DNA of 64,000 bases from Rhizobiales bacterium Ga0077537 (GTDB lineage: Bacteria > Pseudomonadota > Alphaproteobacteria > Rhizobiales > Hyphomicrobiaceae), in NCBI GenBank assembly GCA_001464955.1, contig LNEM01000008.1, positions 102,401 through 166,400 on the forward strand, given 5' to 3'. The notes below the pieces were generated by a model that was not told the DNA's origin, ran no database searches, and saw only the letters and a list, made by a program, of their open reading frames with translations. How positions within the stretch are numbered: the first letter of the stretch is position 1; each line of letters begins with the position of its first letter. Shown in pieces: positions 27,260 to 34,615 of this stretch. Position numbers and translations under genes: made by a program.

Positions 27260-28462
27260 CTATCTCTCCACCAGCTTCATGCGCGAGTTGAACCAGTTCA
27301 TGAAGGCCGATGTGGACAACGACAGCGTCAGATAGACCAGCATGGTGACGGAGATGACCTCGATCGCCTGGCCTGTCTGATTGAGTACGGTTCCGGAGAA
27401 CACGCTGACCAGATCAGGATAGGCGATGGCCACGCCGAGCGAGGAGTTCTTGGTGAGGTTGAGGTAGTTCGAGGTGAGCGGCGGAATGATGATGCGCATG
27501 GCCTGCGGAATGACCACGAGTTTCAGCATTTGGCCGCTGGTGAGCCCGAGGGCGCGGGCCGCCTCCTTCTGGCCACGGCTCACGCCCTGGATACCCGAGC
27601 GCACGATCTCGGCGATGAAGGCACCGGTGTAGAACACCAGCCCCAACAGCAGCGCGATGAACTCCGGCAGCACCACGATGCCGCCCTGGAAATTGAAGCC
27701 GCGCAAGACCGGGTAGTCGAAAGTAAAGGGGAAGCCCATCAGCGCTGCAGCGAGGATCGGCAAGCCGAGCAGGAGGGCGAGCGAGGGCAAAAGCCTGCCG
27801 AACGGCTGACCGGTCTCACGCTGGCGTCGCGTGGCCCAGACATTGAGCGCGATCATGGCGACCATGCCGACGATCGCGGCGACGAGGACCATGCCGGCGC
27901 CCGACTGCGGAACGGGTGCCGGCAACGAGAGGCCGCGCACGTTCAAGACCGAGCCGCCGGGCAACTGGATGCTGTCGCGAGGCCCGGGCAGGTTCTTCAG
28001 AACCGCGAAGTACCAGACGAAGAGCTGCAACAGCAGAGGAACGTTCCGGGCGACTTCGACGTAGACCGTCGCCAGACGCGCCACGAGCCAATTGTTCGAA
28101 AGCCGCGCAATACCGACCGAAAAGCCGACGATGGTCGCGAACACGATGCCGATGACGGAAACGAGCAGGGTGTTCAGAAGGCCGACCCAGAACGCGTGGC
28201 CATAGGACGACGTGGCGCTGTAGGGGATGAGGGTCTGGGAAATGTCGAAGCCGGCGGTATTGTCCCAGAAGCCGAACCCCGACGCGATATTCTGCTTCTG
28301 CAGATTGTAGATGGTGTTGCTGACGACCATCCAGAGGAACGCTCCGAGGATGATGACGATCAGCACCTGTCCGATGATCTGGCGGCCTTCGCGTCGGTAG
28401 AGCCAGTCCAGCGCCGAGTTGCGCGGCGCGCCCGGCACCCGTGTCTCATCCGCCAAAGCCAT
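27260..28462 (-). CDS. aapQ: General L-amino-acid ABC transporter permease AapQ
   Basis: A 400-residue permease with an N-terminal extension (LDWLYRREGRQIIGQVLIV) and a HisMQ transport domain containing VARNVPLLLQLFVWYFAVL and the EAA loop GIQGVSRGQKEAARALGLTSGQ. A large periplasmic insert lies between the first and third helices, as in other AapQ proteins. ATG at 28462 is chosen over an upstream frame extension because of a GAAGAGG site. Between aapJ and this gene is a strong 12-bp stem-loop that may lower permease expression relative to the binding protein. Confidence 0.93.
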   Translation of the reverse strand: MALADETRVPGAPRNSALDWLYRREGRQIIGQVLIVIILGAFLWMVVSNTIYNLQKQNIASGFGFWDNTAGFDISQTLIPYSATSSYGHAFWVGLLNTLLVSVIGIVFATIVGFSVGIARLSNNWLVARLATVYVEVARNVPLLLQLFVWYFAVLKNLPGPRDSIQLPGGSVLNVRGLSLPAPVPQSGAGMVLVAAIVGMVAMIALNVWATRRQRETGQPFGRLLPSLALLLGLPILAAALMGFPFTFDYPVLRGFNFQGGIVVLPEFIALLLGLVFYTGAFIAEIVRSGIQGVSRGQKEAARALGLTSGQMLKLVVIPQAMRIIIPPLTSNYLNLTKNSSLGVAIAYPDLVSVFSGTVLNQTGQAIEVISVTMLVYLTLSLSTSAFMNWFNSRMKLVER

Positions 28463-28495
28463 TCGGATGCACCTCTTCACATCATGGGCGAGAGA

Positions 28496-28523
28496 GGCGC
28501 ACCGGCCGGATGGCCGGTGCGCC
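28496..28523 (-). other. Intercistronic stem-loop between aapJ and aapQ
   Basis: GGCGCACCGGCC (28496-28507) and GGCCGGTGCGCC (28512-28523) form a perfect 12-bp hairpin with a 4-base loop just downstream of the aapJ stop on the minus strand. No T tract follows. Such hairpins after binding-protein genes usually protect the upstream mRNA and partly attenuate permease genes. Confidence 0.65.
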
Positions 28524-28532
28524 GCAACGATG

Positions 28533-29558
28533 TCAGCGGATCGGTGGCGCGTACTGGAGGCCGCCCTTGTTCCACAGGTTGTTGATGCCGCGCGCGATCT
28601 TCAGCGGCGTATTCGGACCGACGTTGCGCTCGTAGATTTCGGCATAATTGCCGACACCCTTGATGATGCGAACGGCCCAGTCCTGCGTGAGCCCGAGACC
28701 CTTGCCGAACTCACCCTCGGCACCGACGAAGCGCTTCACCTCGGGGTTGGTGGACTTGGCCATGTCGGCGACGTTCGCCTGGGTGATGCCCAGTTCCTCG
28801 CCATTCAGCAGCGCGAAATAGGTCCACTTCACGAGTGTGAACCACTGGAAGTCGCCCTGCCGGACGACGGGACCGAGCGGCTCCTTCGAGATGATCTCGG
28901 GGAGCACGATGTGTGCGGAGGGATCCTTGAACCGCAGGCGCTGCGCGTAAAGGCCGGAGGCGTCGGTCGTGTAGACGTCGCAGCGGCCGGCTTCATAGGC
29001 CGCATTCAGCTCTTCCGCCTTCTCGAAGACGACCGGCTTGTAGGTCATGTTGTTCGAGCGGAAATAGTCCGCGAGGTTCAGCTCGGTCGTGGTGCCGGTG
29101 GCGACGCACACTGATGCACCATTCAGCTCCTTGGCCGACTTGACGCCGAGCTTCGTCGGCACCATCAGCCCCTGGCCGTCGTAGTACATGACGCCGGCGA
29201 ACGCGAGGCCCATGGCGCTGTCGCGGCTGAGCGTCCAGGTCGTGACACGCGACAGCATGTCGACCTCACCCGACTGGAGGGCGGTGAAGCGCTCCTTGGC
29301 CGTCAGCGGCTTGAACGACACTTTCGTCGGGTCGTCGAAGATCGCAGCTGCCACCGCGCGACAGAAATCGACGTCGAGGCCGGTCCAGTTCCCCTTGTCG
29401 TCGGGGTTGGAGAAACCAGGCGTGCCGGGGGCCACGCCACAGTTCACCGTGCCACGCGCCTTCACCGTGTCGAGCGTCTTCTGTTGCGCCGAAGCGCCCG
29501 TCGCAAGGCCAGCGAAGGCGACGGCGCCGGCCAGCCCAAGTCCGAGAAGTTTCTTCAT
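28533..29558 (-). CDS. aapJ: General L-amino-acid-binding periplasmic protein AapJ
   Basis: A 341-residue periplasmic solute-binding protein. It has a signal peptide (MKKLLGLGLAGAVAFAGLATGASAQ with AxA cleavage) and the SBP_bac_3 fold with TLDTVKARGTVNCGVAPGTPGF, GLDVDFCRAVAAAIF and MLSRVTTWTLSRDSAMGLAFAGVMYYDGQG (motifs given in order, residues about 30-150). It delivers amino acids to AapQM. ATG at 29558 has GGGAG about 10 bases upstream; an in-frame TTG at 29564 is less likely. It comes after aapP, not before aapQ alone as in the Rhizobium order. Confidence 0.95.
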   Translation of the reverse strand: MKKLLGLGLAGAVAFAGLATGASAQQKTLDTVKARGTVNCGVAPGTPGFSNPDDKGNWTGLDVDFCRAVAAAIFDDPTKVSFKPLTAKERFTALQSGEVDMLSRVTTWTLSRDSAMGLAFAGVMYYDGQGLMVPTKLGVKSAKELNGASVCVATGTTTELNLADYFRSNNMTYKPVVFEKAEELNAAYEAGRCDVYTTDASGLYAQRLRFKDPSAHIVLPEIISKEPLGPVVRQGDFQWFTLVKWTYFALLNGEELGITQANVADMAKSTNPEVKRFVGAEGEFGKGLGLTQDWAVRIIKGVGNYAEIYERNVGPNTPLKIARGINNLWNKGGLQYAPPIR

Positions 29559-29641
29559 ACTCAATGCTCTCCCTATGACAGTACAGCGATGTGCCGGAAC
29601 GTACGATGACGTCCGTCAGTCCCTGGAACGAAGCTCCAAGC

Positions 29642-30427
29642 CTAGTGGTTGAGGATCTGCGACAGGAACGTCCTGGTGCGTTCCTCGCGCGGATTATTGA
29701 AGAAGGTAGACGGCGGACCCTGTTCGACGATCTCGCCGCGATCCATGAAGATGATGCGATCGGCGACCGATCGGGCAAATCCCATCTCGTGCGTGACGCA
29801 CAGCATCGTCATGCCCGACTGGGCCAGCTCGATCATCACGTCGAGCACTTCCTTGATCATTTCCGGGTCGAGCGCGGACGTCGGTTCGTCGAACAGCATG
29901 ATGCGGGGGGTCATGCACAGCGAGCGCGCGATCGCCACGCGCTGCTGCTGGCCGCCGGACAGCTGTCCCGGATATTTCAGCGCCTGCTCGGGTATCCTTA
30001 CGCGCGTCAGATAATGCATCGCGGTCTTCTCGGCCTCTGCCCGAGGCATCTTCTTCACCCAGGTCGGGGCAAGGCAGAGATTGTCGAGAACAGTCAGATG
30101 CGGGAAGAGGTTGAATGATTGAAACACCATTCCGACGTCGGCACGGATCTTGTCGATGTTCCGAAGATCGCTCGTCAGCTCCGTTCCCTGGACGACGATG
30201 CGGCCCTTCTGGTGCTCCTCAAGGCGATTGATGCAGCGGATGAGCGTCGACTTGCCCGACCCCGATGGACCGCAAATGACGATCTTCTCCCCTTCGGCGA
30301 CGCTCAAATTGATGTTCTTGAGCACGTGGAATTCGCCGTACCACTTGTGAACGTCCACAAGTTCGACCGCGGTACCATGCCTCGATGAGCGAGGCTCGGT
30401 CCCGGTGGCTCGCAAGGCGGTCTCCAT
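29642..30427 (-). CDS. aapP: Amino-acid ABC transporter ATP-binding protein AapP
   Basis: A 261-residue ATPase that powers the Aap importer at the cytoplasmic face. Walker [10 protein letters not shown] 53-61, Q-loop Gln103, signature [15 protein letters not shown] from 156, Walker B IMLFDEP 176-182 and the H-loop in VTHEMGFA are intact. It is 83 bases upstream of aapJ and transcribed first, giving P-J-Q-M instead of the J-Q-M-P order known from Rhizobium. The N-terminal 17 residues are variable. A palindrome in its promoter region is noted separately. Confidence 0.94.
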   Translation of the reverse strand: METALRATGTEPRSSRHGTAVELVDVHKWYGEFHVLKNINLSVAEGEKIVICGPSGSGKSTLIRCINRLEEHQKGRIVVQGTELTSDLRNIDKIRADVGMVFQSFNLFPHLTVLDNLCLAPTWVKKMPRAEAEKTAMHYLTRVRIPEQALKYPGQLSGGQQQRVAIARSLCMTPRIMLFDEPTSALDPEMIKEVLDVMIELAQSGMTMLCVTHEMGFARSVADRIIFMDRGEIVEQGPPSTFFNNPREERTRTFLSQILNH

Positions 30428-30492
30428 TCTGCCTCCGATCGATGTGACGGACTGCCGGACTTATGCCCAGTCTTGCTTGTCATCGTGCAGAC

Positions 30493-30503
30493 TAGAAATT
30501 CTA
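30493..30503. promoter_or_regulatory. Palindrome in the aapP promoter region
   Basis: TAGAAATTCTA is an 11-base palindrome about 65 bases upstream of the aapP start, in a clearly A/T-rich patch. Read on the minus strand, TAGAAT here (overlapping TATAGAAT) is a five-of-six match to a -10 box, so a protein bound here could block aap transcription. Confidence 0.35.
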
Positions 30504-30603
30504 TACGTTTCAGGCAACACCAATGTCCCGCCCATTTGCCCGGCATGACGCCTGACGATCAGCCATCATCAACGCCAGTCTCTGCCGCCTTGCGCAGGAA
30601 AAC

Positions 30604-30631
30604 TTGGAGTATCGGCGCAGAATCTTGTAAT
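30604..30631 (+). promoter_or_regulatory. Candidate promoter for the Pro-rich membrane protein gene
   Basis: TTGGAG (30604-30609), 16-base spacer, TGTAAT (30626-30631): four and five matches of six to the sigma-70 boxes, about 80 bases before the ATG at 30710. Confidence 0.45.
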
Positions 30632-30709
30632 CTACGGTTGAATCGGCGTCTGTCAGTCTCGCCCGTGGCTTTGTCGTGTCCGTCGTGCGTGCCTCGAACC
30701 GGTAGCCCG

Positions 30710-31528
30710 ATGCGGACCCTTTCCGATCCCCTGCAGCAGATCGAGCGGCCGATGCGGCCGGACCGTCCCGGCGGTCGCCGACTGCTGATGCCGCTCACCA
30801 TCGGCCTGCTTGCACTTTCCGGCTTCGTGGCGATCAAAGTCGGCGCACCTGCGATCGCGGCATTGGTGCGGGGCATGCTGACCGGGGACGCGCCGCCCGA
30901 GCCGCCGCCCTTCCCGCTGTCGGGCGGCTGGCGGGACATCGACGCTCACCGGCTTGCCCTTTCGACCAAGCCCTCGGCGCCTGCGGCCGCTTCTGACTTA
31001 ACCGCCGTCAGACCGCAGGAGCAGATCGTCTCGCCTCGTCAGGTGACCCCAACGGCTGCCATGCAACCGGCCGCCCTGCCGGCAGACACGTCACCTGCTG
31101 TCCGGGGGGGCACAATGCCGCCCGATCATACGCCCTATCCGGCTCTCCTCGTCGCGATCGCCATCGATGGGGCTGGCGGGGTGCCGTCAGCTCCGGTCGG
31201 TTCGTCCTCGGTCGCGAGCGGATCGCCACCACTTTCCGACAGCGAACCGACGGTGCAGGTCCCTCGCCTGGATCAGGACACCGTGGCGGTGCCGCCGGCA
31301 GAAACTGCGACGCCCGAGCCCGACGAGAGCCGAAGCAAGCCCGAAATCACCACCGTCCCGCCCGCAGCGTCCTCTGTGGCCACGCCGGGAACGCTCCAAC
31401 CGCCGGGTGGTGCCATCCGGGCACGGCGGCATGTGCCGTCCGTCACTCGCTCTCGTCCGGCTGCTCCGGCGACGGCGGACGGACCGCCGTTCCGCCCATT
31501 TTCCGGCATCACGGCCCTCTCGCCCTAA
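30710..31528 (+). CDS. Membrane-anchored Pro-rich hypothetical protein
   Basis: A 272-residue protein. Residues about 28-48 (LLMPLTIGLLALSGFVAIKVG) form one membrane helix after a basic N terminus, so the C-terminal part should be periplasmic. The remainder is rich in Pro, Ala, Ser and Thr with many short charged patches and no recognisable domain; it reads as disordered. The longer frame upstream of 30710 has no start signal and contains the candidate promoter. Same layout as the protein at 23839-24396. Possibly an envelope linker; function unknown. Confidence 0.55.
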   Translation: MRTLSDPLQQIERPMRPDRPGGRRLLMPLTIGLLALSGFVAIKVGAPAIAALVRGMLTGDAPPEPPPFPLSGGWRDIDAHRLALSTKPSAPAAASDLTAVRPQEQIVSPRQVTPTAAMQPAALPADTSPAVRGGTMPPDHTPYPALLVAIAIDGAGGVPSAPVGSSSVASGSPPLSDSEPTVQVPRLDQDTVAVPPAETATPEPDESRSKPEITTVPPAASSVATPGTLQPPGGAIRARRHVPSVTRSRPAAPATADGPPFRPFSGITALSP

Positions 31529-31555
31529 GGCACCAACGCTTTTGTTCACTGGGAC

Positions 31556-32311
31556 CTAGAGGGTCCGTTCCACCGCTATGGCGCGGGTATCCATCTCGTA
31601 TTCGAGTTCGACAACGGGTGGTTGGGCCAGAAACCAGGTGATGCCCTTGTCGGCGGCACCGCGTCGCGCAATCTCGCTCTCGAAGAACCCGTGCACAGGA
31701 TAGATCGTATACACTTGGACGTCGCTCACGTCGGCCCAGCCGGCGTCGAAGAAGCGCATGCGATGCTCCATCTCGCCAAGCACGGCGCGGGCCTTGTCTG
31801 CCATCGCATCCGGGCTCGTCTCACCGCGGCGCACGATGTGATCGCCGTACTGCCCGCCCCCGGTCGGCGCCTCCCCACTCCCCGCGATCACAAAGCCAGG
31901 CGCCGCGTCACGAGCCGGCACCGTGAAGGAGAACGCATAGAGCATGGGCTCCGTCGGCGCGTTCACTTTCGGACAGACATTGGAGCGGGCGACCGGATTG
32001 ATGCGCGTCTTCGGATCGTAGATGCCCCAGCGCTCGAGCGTCGTGCAGTAGTGCTCGTTGAAGGCGATGAATCCGGCCTCGCTGAACTGGGCCGGAGATC
32101 TCAGCTCGCAGGCACAGAACGCCGTCGTCGGACGGCCGATCGACGACAGGTAGGCCTCGACCATGGCGAAGCCTTCGGCGAGCGGCACCGGGCGGCGCAG
32201 GCGGACGCGCTCGATCGTGTAGCCGGGTGCGGCCGCGACGCCGCTCGAATACTGGAACTTGAAGGGAATATAGCGGTATCCGCCCGCGGCGAAGTCGACC
32301 GTGCCTGTCAT
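31556..32311 (-). CDS. CnbZ-like protein (2-amino-5-chloromuconate deaminase family)
   Basis: A 251-residue protein resembling the family annotated after CnbZ: GYRYIPFKFQYSSGVAAAPGY at the N terminus, RPTTAFCACELRSPAQFSEAGF in the middle, and GDHIVRRGETSPDAMADKARAVLGEMEHRM in the second half. The fold appears to be a tandem RidA-like (YjgF) arrangement. CnbZ deaminates 2-aminomuconates in chloronitrobenzene breakdown, but most homologues have unknown substrates and no aromatic-degradation genes lie nearby. The start at 32311 has GGGAGG 6 bases upstream. It follows the glycosyltransferase gene by 52 bases on the same strand. Confidence 0.68.
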   Translation of the reverse strand: MTGTVDFAAGGYRYIPFKFQYSSGVAAAPGYTIERVRLRRPVPLAEGFAMVEAYLSSIGRPTTAFCACELRSPAQFSEAGFIAFNEHYCTTLERWGIYDPKTRINPVARSNVCPKVNAPTEPMLYAFSFTVPARDAAPGFVIAGSGEAPTGGGQYGDHIVRRGETSPDAMADKARAVLGEMEHRMRFFDAGWADVSDVQVYTIYPVHGFFESEIARRGAADKGITWFLAQPPVVELEYEMDTRAIAVERTL

Positions 32312-32363
32312 CGAAGCCTCCCATGTCTGCGCCGTACTGTCGTTCTGCAACGGGCGCCGCGCG

Positions 32364-33338
32364 TCACTCTCCGGCCGCCGGATCGCTCCGGCGCACGTCC
32401 TGCCGGCTCACCAGTTCGCCCGAGAGGCCGGCGAATCGACCCCGCATCTTGAGCAGTTCCTTCTCGCAAGAGAGCGCCGACTTGCGTGCCTTCTCGGTCT
32501 TGCCGAGCAGGGTCCAGACGCGAGTCTCGGCCATCAGGCCAAGCCCTTTCAAGCCGAACACAACGCCCTTGCTGGCGAGAACGGCCGCCGGCAGAAATCC
32601 CCGCTCGCGGCGTGCCAGTGCGACCTCGTTCTGCTGCATCGTGGCGGTCGTCCGCATCTTGTTGACGACCTCGGCTTCCGGTACCGGGCCTTCGCCGTAA
32701 TAGTTGAAGAGGAGCGGCCAATCCGACTGACGGATGCGCGCGCCACGGGCGGACGCCTCGCGGAAAAAGGCCTGATCCTCCATGCCGAGCGTGTTGTAGG
32801 CCGGATCGAAGCGGAGGCCGAGACCAGCCGGGTCGACGACGTGACGGCGGAACGACACATTGCCGGCGCCGCACTTCTCGAGCGCGGCCCCGTGGGGAAA
32901 ACGTTCGCGGACGCCATGGATGCGGCCGTTGACGACATCGGCGGCGAGTTCGTCCAGGGAGCGAACGTGTCCCGCCAGCCAGCCGGGATCGAGGATCATG
33001 TCGTCGTCGGTGAAGAGGAACGCCTCGGCGCGGGTCTCGGCGAGGGCCACGGCCAGCGCCCTGTTGCGGGCGCTCGAATAGCCCGCCACCGGCTCGTGGC
33101 CGTAGTGGACCGGCCATGGCAGGCCGCTCGTCGCGGGCGAAACGTAGGTCTCGAACGCGCTCTCCGGATTGTTGTCGGCGATGACGATCTCGAACGACAG
33201 GCCAGGCGGGATCGTGAGGGCTGCAACGGACTCCATCAGGCGCGCGAACGTCTGCGGCCGCCTGTAGGTGCAGACCAGGAGTGCGGCACTCGTGATCCGT
33301 TGGGCGGGCTGCATCTCTGTCCCCCGGGGCTCGCTCAT
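32364..33338 (-). CDS. Glycosyltransferase, family 2
   Basis: A 324-residue GT-A fold glycosyltransferase. ALLVCTYRRPQTFARLMESV is the nucleotide-sugar-binding start, FLFTDDDMILDPGWL contains the metal-binding DxD, and LGMEDQAFFREASARGA holds the probable catalytic acid pair (ED). No membrane segment is seen, so it acts at the cytoplasmic face. Acceptor and donor are unknown; surface polysaccharide or glycolipid is likely. A shorter start at MQPAQ (about 33314) with a GGGGGA upstream is plausible. No neighbouring polysaccharide genes. Confidence 0.88.
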   Translation of the reverse strand: MSEPRGTEMQPAQRITSAALLVCTYRRPQTFARLMESVAALTIPPGLSFEIVIADNNPESAFETYVSPATSGLPWPVHYGHEPVAGYSSARNRALAVALAETRAEAFLFTDDDMILDPGWLAGHVRSLDELAADVVNGRIHGVRERFPHGAALEKCGAGNVSFRRHVVDPAGLGLRFDPAYNTLGMEDQAFFREASARGARIRQSDWPLLFNYYGEGPVPEAEVVNKMRTTATMQQNEVALARRERGFLPAAVLASKGVVFGLKGLGLMAETRVWTLLGKTEKARKSALSCEKELLKMRGRFAGLSGELVSRQDVRRSDPAAGE

Positions 33339-33405
33339 GGCTCATCTATAGACCACGCGCCGCACGGCCGGTAGCCTTGACGGTCGATCGTGCCGGGGAC
33401 AGCTC

Positions 33406-33990
33406 ATGAGCAGTGCAAGCGGTCGCGCGGATTTCAAGCGCGCAACGATCCATCGCCTCACGGAGCTGCCGGACTGGCGCCGGAGGTTGCGGCAGCTCGA
33501 TCCCATCTTCTTCGAGGCGAGCCTGACGAAGACGTTCGCCGACGACGTGGCGCGCGAAGCGTTTCGCGAGCGATGGCTCGGCCGGTTTCTCGACCGATGG
33601 CCGGGCCTCGCGCATGTCGCAGTCACTCCGGACGGCGCGATCGTCGGCTACATCGTCGGCGCTCACGCCGATCCGGCGCGCTCGGCGGATTTCGCTGACG
33701 TCGGCTTTTACGCTCACCTTGGCGAGCTGACACCGCACTATCCGGCGCATCTCCATATCAATCTGGCGGCGGAGGCTCGCGGCCTCGGGATCGGTTCGGC
33801 GTTGATCGATGCGTTCGTCGCCGACGCGCGGGGTGCCGGTCTCCCGGGCGTGCATCTCGTGACCGGGCGGCACTCACGCAACCGCAGCTTCTATGCCCGC
33901 AACGGTTTCGAGGAGATCGCCGGGCTCGACTGGGGCGGCACGGCGATCGTGATGCTGGGGCGATCTTTCGCCGCTACGGAACGCGCATAA
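33406..33990 (+). CDS. GNAT-family N-acetyltransferase
   Basis: A 194-residue acetyltransferase. The acetyl-CoA-binding motif A reads LHINLAAEARGLGIGSALIDAFV, with the R/Q-x-x-G-x-G/A signature as RGLGIG, and SFYARNGFEEIAG is motif B. The N-terminal 60 residues are less conserved. Substrate unknown. It is divergent from the glycosyltransferase gene and converges on hupE with a gap of 6 bases. Confidence 0.85.
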   Translation: MSSASGRADFKRATIHRLTELPDWRRRLRQLDPIFFEASLTKTFADDVAREAFRERWLGRFLDRWPGLAHVAVTPDGAIVGYIVGAHADPARSADFADVGFYAHLGELTPHYPAHLHINLAAEARGLGIGSALIDAFVADARGAGLPGVHLVTGRHSRNRSFYARNGFEEIAGLDWGGTAIVMLGRSFAATERA

Positions 33991-33996
33991 CGCGGC

Positions 33997-34602
33997 TCAG
34001 CGGAGAAGGAAGAACACGCCGGCCAGCGAGATCGCGGCGCCGCCGGCGCGGACGATCCACTCGCCGGCCCGGAGCGCGTTCAGGTTGCCGAGTGCGATGC
34101 CGGCGAGATGGAGCAAGCCCGTTGCGACGACGAAGCCGGCACTGTAGCCCAGCGCATCGGTGCCGGCCGGCAGTTCGGTGCCGTGTGCATGGCCGTGGAA
34201 AATGGCGAAGGCGCCGACGAGGATCGCGGCGATCCAGAGCGGGGCCTTGACCGCACCGGCGACCATGGCGCCGAGCACGACGGCCGACAGGGCGATGCCG
34301 ACCTCGACCCAGGGAATGTCGATCCCGGCCGCGCCGAGCGCACCGCCGAGGGCCATCACGAGTGGGAACACGACCGGCAGCAGCCAGATGGCTGGCGCTC
34401 CGAGCACCGCGCCCCACAGGCCCACCGCCACCATGGCGACGACATGGTCGAGGCCGCCGAGGGGATGGGCGAAGCCGGATGCAAAGCCGCCTGCCGCGCC
34501 ATGCCCGCCGACGTGTGCGAGGGCCGGCATCGTAACGAAGAGCACGAAGAGCGACCCTGCCAAGCCAAGGCCGAACTTCGTCCGATCGGTCACACCCGTC
34601 AT
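33997..34602 (-). CDS. hupE: HupE/UreJ-family nickel (or cobalt) permease
   Basis: A 201-residue membrane protein. After an N-terminal signal-like helix ending PALAHVGGHGAAGG comes FAHPLGGLDHVVAMVAVGLWGA, the family motif with HP and DH, then further helices and FAIFHGHAHGTELP in the second half. These His-containing segments bind Ni2+ or Co2+. About six to seven helices. Characterised HupE proteins import nickel for hydrogenase, but no hydrogenase or urease gene is in the window. The start at 34602 has GGGAG upstream. It lies 13 bases behind the Mrp-DUF971 gene, in the same transcript. Confidence 0.88.
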   Translation of the reverse strand: MTGVTDRTKFGLGLAGSLFVLFVTMPALAHVGGHGAAGGFASGFAHPLGGLDHVVAMVAVGLWGAVLGAPAIWLLPVVFPLVMALGGALGAAGIDIPWVEVGIALSAVVLGAMVAGAVKAPLWIAAILVGAFAIFHGHAHGTELPAGTDALGYSAGFVVATGLLHLAGIALGNLNALRAGEWIVRAGGAAISLAGVFFLLR

Positions 34603-34615
34603 GGTCTGCTCCCTC

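Noticed and set aside
30428..30560. A sigma-54 promoter for the amino-acid transporter operon.
   Set aside because: On the minus strand a GG and a GC element occur near the right place, but their spacing is off by one or two bases and the -12 box is poor; a sigma-70-like box overlapping the palindrome fits better.
32311..32350. Upstream extension MQNDSTAQTWEAS of the CnbZ-like protein.
   Set aside because: GGGAGG sits 6 bases before the ATG at 32311, and the family begins there.
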